Assembly (NCBI GenBank): GCA_964429075.1
Contig: CAYSBA010000066.1
Coordinates: forward strand, 1-6,740
Source: CAYSBA01 sp964429075 [NCBI: uncultured bacterium]
GTDB taxonomy: Bacteria; CAYSBA01
Direction of reading: 5' to 3'
Length of the DNA: 6,740 nt
Part shown: positions 1 to 5,852 of the stretch, in pieces
Position numbering within the stretch: the stretch's first letter is position 1
Layout: each line of letters starts with the position of its first letter
Position numbers and translations under genes: made by a program
The notes under the pieces: generated by a model
Told to the model about the DNA's origin: nothing
The model's database searches: none
What the model saw: only the letters and a program-made list of their open reading frames with translations

Positions 1-27
1 AGCTAACCTTTTTTCGCATTATGATGA

Positions 28-90
28 TGTTACATATTGTAGACATAGTGTTACTGTAAATAGACAAAAGGCATTGTTTTATTTTGTTAC
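28..90. promoter_or_regulatory. Three direct TGTTAC words (possible activator sites)
   Basis: The hexamer TGTTAC occurs at 28-33, 49-54 and 85-90, all in the same orientation. The first two are 21 bp apart, about two helical turns. The first two copies are each followed by a related TGTA-containing stretch, and the third by ACATATAT. They lie 50-110 bp upstream of the sigma54-like element, a distance at which enhancer-binding activators often bind. No known regulator consensus was recognised, and AT-rich background could produce some of this, so the call is tentative. Confidence 0.22.
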
Positions 91-101
91 ACATATATAT
101 T
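74..101 (+). promoter_or_regulatory. Candidate sigma70-type promoter
   Basis: TTGTTT at 74-79 and TATATT at 96-101 are separated by 16 bp and would place a transcription start near 108. Each hexamer keeps the best conserved positions but departs from consensus at two or one others. In AT-rich DNA such matches are common. This is an alternative, or an addition, to the sigma54-like element downstream. Confidence 0.25.
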
Positions 102-137
102 TCATTTGAAACTAAACCTTTTTTTGATTTATATGTC

Positions 138-153
138 TGGCATAAAGTTTGTT
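138..153 (+). promoter_or_regulatory. Candidate sigma54 (-24/-12) promoter
   Basis: TGGCATAAAGTTTGTT aligns without gaps to the sigma54 consensus TGGCACrNNNNTTGCW. The GG of the -24 element (139-140) and the G of the -12 element (151) have the canonical 10-bp separation. Mismatches are C to T at the sixth position and C to T after the -12 G. Transcription would start near 163, leaving about 23 nt to the start codon at 186 with the Shine-Dalgarno inside it. Sigma54 control would imply an enhancer-binding activator, which is not encoded in the window. Confidence 0.35.
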
Positions 154-173
154 TTAAGGAAACAAAAATTGCC

Positions 174-180
174 GGAGGTG
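174..180 (+). promoter_or_regulatory. Ribosome binding site deciding the first gene's start
   Basis: GGAGGTG lies 5 nt before the ATG at 186. This strong Shine-Dalgarno, together with the Lys-rich start of a Tat signal peptide immediately after it, fixes the start at 186 rather than at the upstream in-frame ATG at 84. The ATG at 182 is out of frame. Confidence 0.85.
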
Positions 181-185
181 TATGT

Positions 186-2849
186 ATGAAGAAGAAAGGA
201 ATTACCCGCAGAGATTTTCTTAAGATAAGCGGTATTCTTGCATCAGCATCGTTTGTCAACATTAACTTTTTATCGAGGGTGGTGCGGGCCCAACAATCCT
301 ATTCTACTGGAGTTGTAGAGTATCACAACAGTACCTGTAAGATGTGTGTGAATTTCTGTGGAATCAGGGTAAAGACAGAAGATGGTATTCTCAGAGCAAT
401 CTATCCAAACAAAGACAAAAAAGACTACTACAACTGGGGAAATTGTACAAAAGGAATTTCTGGTATCTGGTCAACCTACAACCCCTACCGTTTAAAAAAG
501 CCACTCAAACGCACCAATCCCAAAAAGGGTATTGATGAAGATCCTGGATGGGTAGAGATAGATTGGGAGGATGCACTCAACGAGGTGGCGAGTAAGATGG
601 CAAGTATAATAGCAGACGATCCAAGGAAGATTATATGGTATCACGGACATGGGAAATACGTTATTAACGATGGGTGGATGAAGGCCTTTACAGCTGCTAT
701 CGGTACTCCAAGCATGGTTCACCGTACCACCGTTTGTGAAGGTGCAAAGCATGTTGCAGATGAGATTACATGGGGTGGTCATGAACCGTTACCTGATCTT
801 CAGTATACCAATTATCTGATAAACATGGGTGGTAATTATGCAGAGGCTGATCAGTGGGCACGCTGGCTCGATCATGCAACTATGGATGCAAAAGAGCGCG
901 GGATGAAACTGGTAGTTGTAGAGCCAAGGGTAAGTAATCTTGGTGCCCATGCAGATGAGTGGGTACCGATCAGACCTGGCAAAGATGTACTATTTTTGCT
1001 TGCTATGGCAAGGGTGCTTATTGATGAAGGATTTGTTGATGAAGAGTTTCTTGTTAACTATACCAATGCGCCATATCTTATAAGAGAGTCTGATGGAAAG
1101 GTTGCAACAGATCAAGATGGGAATCCTCTTGTCTATGATAAGGCGCAGTCAAAGATAGTGCCCTATGATGATGCTACAGATATTGCACTTGGTGGTGCCT
1201 ATGAGGACAACGATTATGGTAATGGCACAGTCAAGACAGCCTTTCAGAAGTTTAAAGACTACCTTGTAACAGAAAATATTACTCCGCAGAGTGTATCTGT
1301 AGACTGTGGTGTCCCGGCTGAACAGATAGAAAGGATCGCAAAGGAATTTGGTGAGGCTGCACAGATAGGTGCAACAATAACAATAGAGGGCCAGACCCTT
1401 AGATATCGTCCTGTATCTATATATACCTTCAGAGGACTCGCTGCAAAGCAATTCGGTGCTCAGAACTGTAGATCCTATCTGATTGTACTTATGCTGGTTG
1501 GTGCAATTGATGCTGTAGGTGGTTTTAGGTTGCACCATCCAGGTAATGTTGATAAATATATGCAGCCCTCATCCTGCGAATATCCACCATCAAGGATTGA
1601 CCTTAAAAAGAGTGCCTTTTTCCCGCATGGCACGCATGATGTTGCACAACAGGCACTCTTTTCAGTATTGAATCCAAGTCAATACGGTATAGACTATGAA
1701 CCAGAGATGCAGATATTCTTTGCGACCAATAGACCTTTCTCTACATCGAATGCAGAGCTTCAGTTTGAGGCACTAAAAAAGACATACAATGTGGCAATTG
1801 AAATTTCAATGAATGAAACTGTATGGTTTGCAGATATTGTATTTCCTGATAAGACCTATCTCGAGGCATACGGCTACTATGGTGGGCGTTGGACACCTGT
1901 AAGCACCCATCATACACTGCATTATCCAATAGTAAATACCTATAATCTGCCTTATCAAAATCTTGAGATAATGTTTGAGCTTGCAAAGAGGGCAGGTTTT
2001 CTTACAGGCTCAGGTGGTTTCCTCGACCAGATAAACAACAAATTTGGATTTTCTGATCCAAAATTTGATATAAATAAAGAGGACTATACTGCAAAGGATG
2101 CCTTCGATATCCTCTGGCAAAACAAGACAGGGCAGACCCTTGATGAGGGAATGAAGGAGGGATTTGGTGGAGCAAAGTTTACCACAATCGAAGAGAGATA
2201 TATCGAGGGTGCAGAGAGTCATTTCAAAGGGCCGGGTAAACCAAAAATCCACTTTTACTGTGATGAACTTGTGGGAACTCAAGAAAATCTTTATAACCTC
2301 ATGAATACAAATACAGAGGCAGCACAGAACATTAAAAAGGCATATTCAACCTGGTATGAGGTGGACGAATCACAGGTAGAAGATTTAATCAGGTTGTATC
2401 TCTCACCATTTCCAAGAAAAGAACATGCATTCCCTGTGTCACATCAGAATGCAAAAGACTATCCATTTTACCTGATCACTTTTAAGAGAATCTATAGGAC
2501 ACAGAGTGGATTCTGTAACTACAATCCAATGCTCTATCAGGTTGCACACGATTCAGACACAAATCGTGTCTGGATAAACCCAAAGACTGCAGAGCAGCTT
2601 GGTATTAAAGATGGAGATACAGTTGTCATTGAGTCAAGGATAGGCAAGGTTGAAGGAGTGGCAAAACTGACACATTGTGTCCGTCTTGATACTGTTGCTG
2701 TTGCCTATCACTATGGTCATTGGAGCGGTGGCTATCCATCCTGGGCACAGAAGGGTACTTGGATTAACAAGGTCCTGGAATACCACCCTGATATGCTTTC
2801 TGGTATGAACAACTTTAATGATACAAAGGTTAAAATTTACAAGAAATAA
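186..2849 (+). CDS. Tat-exported molybdopterin oxidoreductase, catalytic subunit (PsrA/PhsA/ArrA-like CISM family)
   Basis: 887-aa catalytic subunit of the DMSO-reductase superfamily (complex iron-sulfur molybdoenzymes), expected to bind Mo-bisMGD and one [4Fe-4S] cluster and act in the periplasm or beyond. Residues 1-35 form a Tat signal: Lys-rich start, the twin-arginine motif T7-R-R-D-F-L-K13, a hydrophobic stretch and likely cleavage after V-R-A35. The [4Fe-4S] motif is C51-x2-C54-x3-C58-x28-C87, followed by T-K89-G; the Lys is the usual electron-relay residue. The probable molybdenum ligand is C184 in V-C-E-G-A-K-H, as in the sulfur/arsenic/selenium-type enzymes and unlike Ser (DMSO) or Asp (Nar). 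A256-D-E-W-V-P-I-R-P-G265 is typical of the cofactor-binding core, and residues ~759-887 form the C-terminal molybdopterin dinucleotide-binding domain. Length fits the PsrA-ArrA range. First gene of the operon; the Fe-S partner follows after 15 nt. Family membership is certain; substrate (polysulfide, thiosulfate, tetrathionate, arsenate, selenate or other) and direction are not determinable here. Confidence 0.93.
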   Translation: MKKKGITRRDFLKISGILASASFVNINFLSRVVRAQQSYSTGVVEYHNSTCKMCVNFCGIRVKTEDGILRAIYPNKDKKDYYNWGNCTKGISGIWSTYNPYRLKKPLKRTNPKKGIDEDPGWVEIDWEDALNEVASKMASIIADDPRKIIWYHGHGKYVINDGWMKAFTAAIGTPSMVHRTTVCEGAKHVADEITWGGHEPLPDLQYTNYLINMGGNYAEADQWARWLDHATMDAKERGMKLVVVEPRVSNLGAHADEWVPIRPGKDVLFLLAMARVLIDEGFVDEEFLVNYTNAPYLIRESDGKVATDQDGNPLVYDKAQSKIVPYDDATDIALGGAYEDNDYGNGTVKTAFQKFKDYLVTENITPQSVSVDCGVPAEQIERIAKEFGEAAQIGATITIEGQTLRYRPVSIYTFRGLAAKQFGAQNCRSYLIVLMLVGAIDAVGGFRLHHPGNVDKYMQPSSCEYPPSRIDLKKSAFFPHGTHDVAQQALFSVLNPSQYGIDYEPEMQIFFATNRPFSTSNAELQFEALKKTYNVAIEISMNETVWFADIVFPDKTYLEAYGYYGGRWTPVSTHHTLHYPIVNTYNLPYQNLEIMFELAKRAGFLTGSGGFLDQINNKFGFSDPKFDINKEDYTAKDAFDILWQNKTGQTLDEGMKEGFGGAKFTTIEERYIEGAESHFKGPGKPKIHFYCDELVGTQENLYNLMNTNTEAAQNIKKAYSTWYEVDESQVEDLIRLYLSPFPRKEHAFPVSHQNAKDYPFYLITFKRIYRTQSGFCNYNPMLYQVAHDSDTNRVWINPKTAEQLGIKDGDTVVIESRIGKVEGVAKLTHCVRLDTVAVAYHYGHWSGGYPSWAQKGTWINKVLEYHPDMLSGMNNFNDTKVKIYKK

Positions 2850-2864
2850 TCAGGAGGTAAATAA

Positions 2865-3542
2865 ATGAAACTGGTAAGATTGATTGATACTACAAGGTGT
2901 ATAGGCTGCAGGGCCTGTGTAGCAGCCTGTATGAATGAAAATTTTTATGTTGAAGGGAATCCCTGGAACTTTCTAAATGAGATTGAAGAGGGTGAATTCC
3001 CTGATGTAAAAAAGACCTTTGTACCCTTAAACTGCATGCATTGCGAGGAGCCGGCATGTAAAAAGGTCTGTGACGAGATTGGGGTTTATGCAATTACCAA
3101 GAACGAGCAGGGTGTTGTACTCATCGATTATGACAAATGTATAGGTTGCAGATACTGTGAAACTACATGCCCCTACAGTGTCCCACAATTTATAGACGAA
3201 GTGAAAGGACTTTTTGATAGTAAGACACCTTATGACGAGATACCAGATGATAAGAGGCATCCTGTTCATAGAAAGAGAGCTGGAGTTGTAGAAAAGTGTA
3301 CATTCTGCTGGCATAGGATTGAGAAGGCGATAGAAGATGGAAAGCCAGAGTTAATCGGGGTTGAATTTGAGTATACACCTGCCTGTGACCTGGTATGTCC
3401 TGTAGGTGCAAGGGTGTTTGGTGACCTTGATGATCCTAACAGTGAGGTATCCAAAAAGATATCTGAGAAAAATGCAAAACCAATTAAAGAAGAGTTTGGT
3501 ACAAAACCACAGGTCTATTATGTATTCGAAGGAGGAGAATAA
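2865..3542 (+). CDS. Four-cluster [4Fe-4S] ferredoxin-type electron-transfer subunit (PsrB/DmsB/TtrB-like)
   Basis: 225-aa beta subunit that passes electrons between the molybdoenzyme and its redox partner. Sixteen cysteines form four groups: C12-x2-C15-x2-C18-x3-C22; C57-x2-C60-x4-C65-x3-C69; C92-x2-C95-x2-C98-x3-C102-P; and C145-x2-C148 with C174-x3-C178-P. All four clusters look intact and of the [4Fe-4S] type; no Cys is replaced as in the NarH/SerB/DdhB types that carry a [3Fe-4S]. There is no signal peptide, so export by co-transport with the Tat-tagged catalytic subunit is expected, as known for this family. The start at 2865 has AGGAGGT (2852-2858) 6 nt upstream. The spacer between clusters III and IV (about 103-144) and the loop 149-173 are typical of longer PsrB/TtrB forms. 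The codons of the last residues, F-E-G-G-E, double as the Shine-Dalgarno of the next gene. Confidence 0.93.
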   Translation: MKLVRLIDTTRCIGCRACVAACMNENFYVEGNPWNFLNEIEEGEFPDVKKTFVPLNCMHCEEPACKKVCDEIGVYAITKNEQGVVLIDYDKCIGCRYCETTCPYSVPQFIDEVKGLFDSKTPYDEIPDDKRHPVHRKRAGVVEKCTFCWHRIEKAIEDGKPELIGVEFEYTPACDLVCPVGARVFGDLDDPNSEVSKKISEKNAKPIKEEFGTKPQVYYVFEGGE

Positions 3543-3543
3543 G

Positions 3544-3855
3544 ATGAGATCTTTAAGGCTGGTAATAGCACTATTGATTGCTGTGACCTTTTCGTTTTAT
3601 GCAGGTTGCGGCAAAGAAAAAGAGGCAGGTCCTTCACTTGAGACATACCACAAGATTCATAAAGAGGTAGGTTTAGATTGTACCTCTTGCCACAAAAAAG
3701 GGAAATATCCTGCACGGGATTTTATGCTAACAAGATATAAATTAGAAAAATCTGCAGAACTTGGAGTGATACCTGGTATCATAGATAAATATGTGTGTCT
3801 CGGGTGTCACAAAAAAGATAGTATAGGACCAGAGTGGTATGGAGATAGAAAATAA
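3544..3855 (+). CDS. Small diheme c-type cytochrome lipoprotein
   Basis: 103 aa. Start at 3544 chosen because GGAGGAG (3531-3537) lies 6 nt upstream and a signal sequence begins right there; the same frame is open farther upstream, but only inside the preceding gene. Residues 1-21 are a lipoprotein-type signal: R2, R5, a hydrophobic core, then Y19-A-G-C22 as lipobox. Tyr at -3 is atypical, so lipidation is probable rather than certain. Gly at +2 would, by the E. coli rule, favour outer-membrane sorting. Two heme-binding motifs are seen, C46-T-S-C-H50 and C85-L-G-C-H89. The only other histidines are H36 and H39, exactly enough to serve as sixth ligands for both hemes (inference). It occupies the operon position where related systems carry the NrfD/PsrC-type membrane anchor, so it likely takes electrons from or gives them to the Fe-S subunit. 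I do not recognise a named family. It lies 1 nt from both neighbours. Confidence 0.85.
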   Translation: MRSLRLVIALLIAVTFSFYAGCGKEKEAGPSLETYHKIHKEVGLDCTSCHKKGKYPARDFMLTRYKLEKSAELGVIPGIIDKYVCLGCHKKDSIGPEWYGDRK

Positions 3856-3856
3856 G

Positions 3857-4582
3857 ATGAGACACCAAGATACAACAAAAGACTCCTTTAAAGAGATGCT
3901 TGAACTTTGCGAAAACAGAAGTTCAATATACTGGTTTCTCTCAGAATTTTACAACAAAAAACCGACACAAGAGTTTATAGTAAAGATCAAAAAGAGTCTT
4001 GATAAACTGGCTGATGTTGAAGATGAGATAGAGGAATTAAAAGAGCTTCGTATAATAAAAGATTATGTAGATAAAATAAATGATGATTCATTGCTGGATC
4101 TTCAGGTGGCTTTCACAAGGCTATTTCGAGGAATAAAAAAGGGATACGGTCCACCTCCACCCTATGAATCGGTATATAGAGGCGAGAATCAGGTATATGG
4201 TATATTTACTGAGAAGGTAATGAAGTTTTATGGATCCTGTGGCTTTGGAGTCATCGACAATGAGGTAGGGCCGCAGGATCATATAACAGCAGAATTGAAG
4301 TTTTTATCAATGCTGTGTTTTAAAGAGAAAGAGGCCTGGGAAGAATCCAAATACGATCTTTTAAAGTTCTGGTTAAAGAAGGAGAAGGATTTTATTGATC
4401 AGCACTTAGGGAGGTGGTTGTCTGATTTTTCAAATGCTGTTGTTTCATATGAGCATCCATTTTATTCAGCAGTAGTAAGACTTACAGAAGGATGGGTGAG
4501 TATGGACAGGGAATTTTTATCAGAGCTGGAAGATAATTTATTTACTGATGACAAAGAAAATGGCCCGGAGGAGAAACTATGA
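3857..4582 (+). CDS. TorD/DmsD/NarJ-type molybdoenzyme maturation chaperone
   Basis: 241-aa cytoplasmic, all-alpha protein without signal peptide, expected to bind the catalytic subunit's Tat signal and hold it until Mo-bisMGD is inserted. Diagnostic motifs: F86-T-R-L-F90 followed by G-P99-P-P-P-Y-E-S105, and P139-Q-D-H142-I-T-A-E146-L, which match the conserved 'Y/F-x-R-L-F ... P-P-Y-E-S' and 'D-H-I-x-x-E-L' signatures of the family. Length is normal (about 200-250 aa). Start: an in-frame ATG at 3839 would overlap the preceding gene by 17 nt and give 247 aa. I prefer 3857 because the ten bases TAAGATGAGA at this junction exactly repeat those at the previous junction, with GGAGAT (3841-3846) upstream. 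Its place within the operon implies that it is dedicated to this enzyme. The last codons overlap the next gene by 4 nt (ATGA). Confidence 0.88.
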   Translation: MRHQDTTKDSFKEMLELCENRSSIYWFLSEFYNKKPTQEFIVKIKKSLDKLADVEDEIEELKELRIIKDYVDKINDDSLLDLQVAFTRLFRGIKKGYGPPPPYESVYRGENQVYGIFTEKVMKFYGSCGFGVIDNEVGPQDHITAELKFLSMLCFKEKEAWEESKYDLLKFWLKKEKDFIDQHLGRWLSDFSNAVVSYEHPFYSAVVRLTEGWVSMDREFLSELEDNLFTDDKENGPEEKL

Positions 4583-5838
4583 TGAAGAAACAATATCTTT
4601 TCTGTGTATTAATCTTTATTTGTAGCTTAATGTTAGAGGGGATGGCTTTTGCAACCGATATTGACATTGGTTCTACAACTCTGTGGATGGCATACCAACA
4701 GGAGCGATATGGCACTAATGCAAATCTTTCCCCGATATATGAGTATTTTAATGTAAACAATGCAAAGCTCTTTGTTGACGGTCTGACTCTCAATCTTTCG
4801 TTATGGGGAAATTTTCAGACCTATGACTGGTGGGAAGATGAACGAGCTGATGGACAGATAATGTACGGATATCTTAAGTATATAAATCCCGATATTGGAT
4901 TAAAGCTAAAGGCAGGCAGGATTTTTGTAAATGCAGGAGCAGCAGCAATGATGGAGCAACTCGATGGGGTATATGCTTCCTATAGGGTAAAAAATGGTCC
5001 AAAGCTGGAATTCTATGGTGGAGCTCAGATTAATGATAGAGACGGCTCAAGAAAGGGCGACTGGATGGCTGGCACAAGGATATCAAAGCCTTTTGGGTCA
5101 AATAAAGAGATCGGACTTTCATACCTCTTTCAGAAAGAGAGCGAAAGGGTTAATTACAACAGGGTTGGACTTGATGGCTGGTACTATATAAGTGATGAAT
5201 ACAATCTAAATGGATATCTCGCCTACGACCTTACATTAAATACTCTTGCTGATACAAGTATTAATTTTACTTATTTTCCATCTATTAACAATCTTAAATC
5301 AATAGATGTAGACCTTGGATACAGAAGTACTTCTGCATTCTTGGGAAGTCAGTCATTACTATCTGTATTTGCCCTTGGAAATTATATAAATCCAAGGATT
5401 TATGCACTGTTTGATTTTCATAAATGGTCTATTATGCCCTCATACGAGGCAATGATCTATCTTGAAGAAGAGGGTATAGGGAACAGGTTGTCACTTAAGG
5501 TGTCAAGATTCTTTAAAGATGGAAAGTATTTAGCAATATTTAAAGTATCAAGATTGATGCAGACAGCAGAGACAAATTATACAGAACTTCGCTCGGCTTT
5601 ACACGCAAATATTGTTGATGGATTGGAATCTGATGTTGATATAATCTGGGATATTCGAGATGAGGGCAGTGAAGAGAAAGAGGCAGAAGAGGAGAAAGAC
5701 CATGGTTTTGAAGCAGCGCTTTCTGGCAGGTATATAGTTAATGATAATTTTAATCTGAGCCTTGGAGTTAGTTTAACAGATGGATTTGAAAATGACTGGC
5801 AGTTTAAAGGTTTTGGTAAACTTGAAATAGTTTTTTAG
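4579..5838 (+). CDS. Outer-membrane beta-barrel protein (porin-like)
   Basis: 419 aa. Residues 1-25 are a Sec signal peptide (K3-K4, hydrophobic core, A23-F-A25) with likely cleavage before T26. The mature chain is made of alternating hydrophobic/polar stretches rich in Tyr, Phe, Trp and Gly, typical of transmembrane beta-strands, and ends in K-L-E-I-V-F with the C-terminal Phe recognised by the BAM machinery. About 394 residues would suit a barrel of roughly 16-18 strands (estimate). G113-R114 followed by L128-D-G130-V-Y resembles a pattern seen in anion/alginate-type porins. The mature part has no cysteine, so neither heme nor a CXXC is present. An acidic patch, D361 to D374 (9 of 14 Asp/Glu), lies before the last strands, presumably in a loop. 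GGAGGAG at 4567-4573 sits 5 nt before the start, and the ATGA overlap with the chaperone gene implies coupling. It could be a substrate porin or the barrel half of a porin-cytochrome conduit; the sequence alone does not decide. Confidence 0.8.
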   Translation: MMKKQYLFCVLIFICSLMLEGMAFATDIDIGSTTLWMAYQQERYGTNANLSPIYEYFNVNNAKLFVDGLTLNLSLWGNFQTYDWWEDERADGQIMYGYLKYINPDIGLKLKAGRIFVNAGAAAMMEQLDGVYASYRVKNGPKLEFYGGAQINDRDGSRKGDWMAGTRISKPFGSNKEIGLSYLFQKESERVNYNRVGLDGWYYISDEYNLNGYLAYDLTLNTLADTSINFTYFPSINNLKSIDVDLGYRSTSAFLGSQSLLSVFALGNYINPRIYALFDFHKWSIMPSYEAMIYLEEEGIGNRLSLKVSRFFKDGKYLAIFKVSRLMQTAETNYTELRSALHANIVDGLESDVDIIWDIRDEGSEEKEAEEEKDHGFEAALSGRYIVNDNFNLSLGVSLTDGFENDWQFKGFGKLEIVF

Positions 5839-5852
5839 TATGGAGTCTGATA

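Larger units (their letters stand above)
1..185. other. Upstream non-coding regulatory region
   Basis: AT-rich leader without a supportable gene. It contains the candidate promoters and repeated TGTTAC words listed separately. The in-frame extension of the first gene back to an ATG at 84 gives a 34-residue N-terminal addition with no ribosome binding site and would bury the Tat signal, so the stretch is best read as promoter plus short 5' UTR. Two similar pyrimidine tracts, CTAACCTTTTTT near 3-14 and CTAAACCTTTTTTT near 111-125, are visible; the first could be the tail of a terminator of an upstream gene lying outside the window, but no stem is visible. Confidence 0.6.

Noticed and set aside
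21-59. A 12-codon leader peptide beginning ATGATGATG
   Set aside because: No Shine-Dalgarno, no regulatory codon run, and it lies upstream of the likely transcription start.
84-185. N-terminal extension of the catalytic subunit to the ATG at 84
   Set aside because: No ribosome binding site, atypical sequence, and it would bury the Tat signal; the ATG at 186 has GGAGGTG at ideal spacing.
492-2282. Open frames on the minus strand opposite the catalytic gene (four stretches of 81-129 codons)
   Set aside because: They lie antisense to a clearly conserved gene, contain no recognisable domains and have no ribosome binding sites; shadows of coding bias.
3406-3543. Upstream extension of the diheme lipoprotein frame to an ATG at 3406
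   Set aside because: It overlaps the end of the Fe-S subunit gene, and the signal peptide and Shine-Dalgarno place the start at 3544.
2890-3715. Minus-strand open frames opposite the Fe-S and diheme genes
   Set aside because: Overlap firmly identified genes and one another; their Cys/His-poor, domain-free translations support no function.
4994-5191. Plus-strand 65-codon frame inside the barrel gene
   Set aside because: Alternative frame of a well-supported gene, without its own ribosome binding site or recognisable content.
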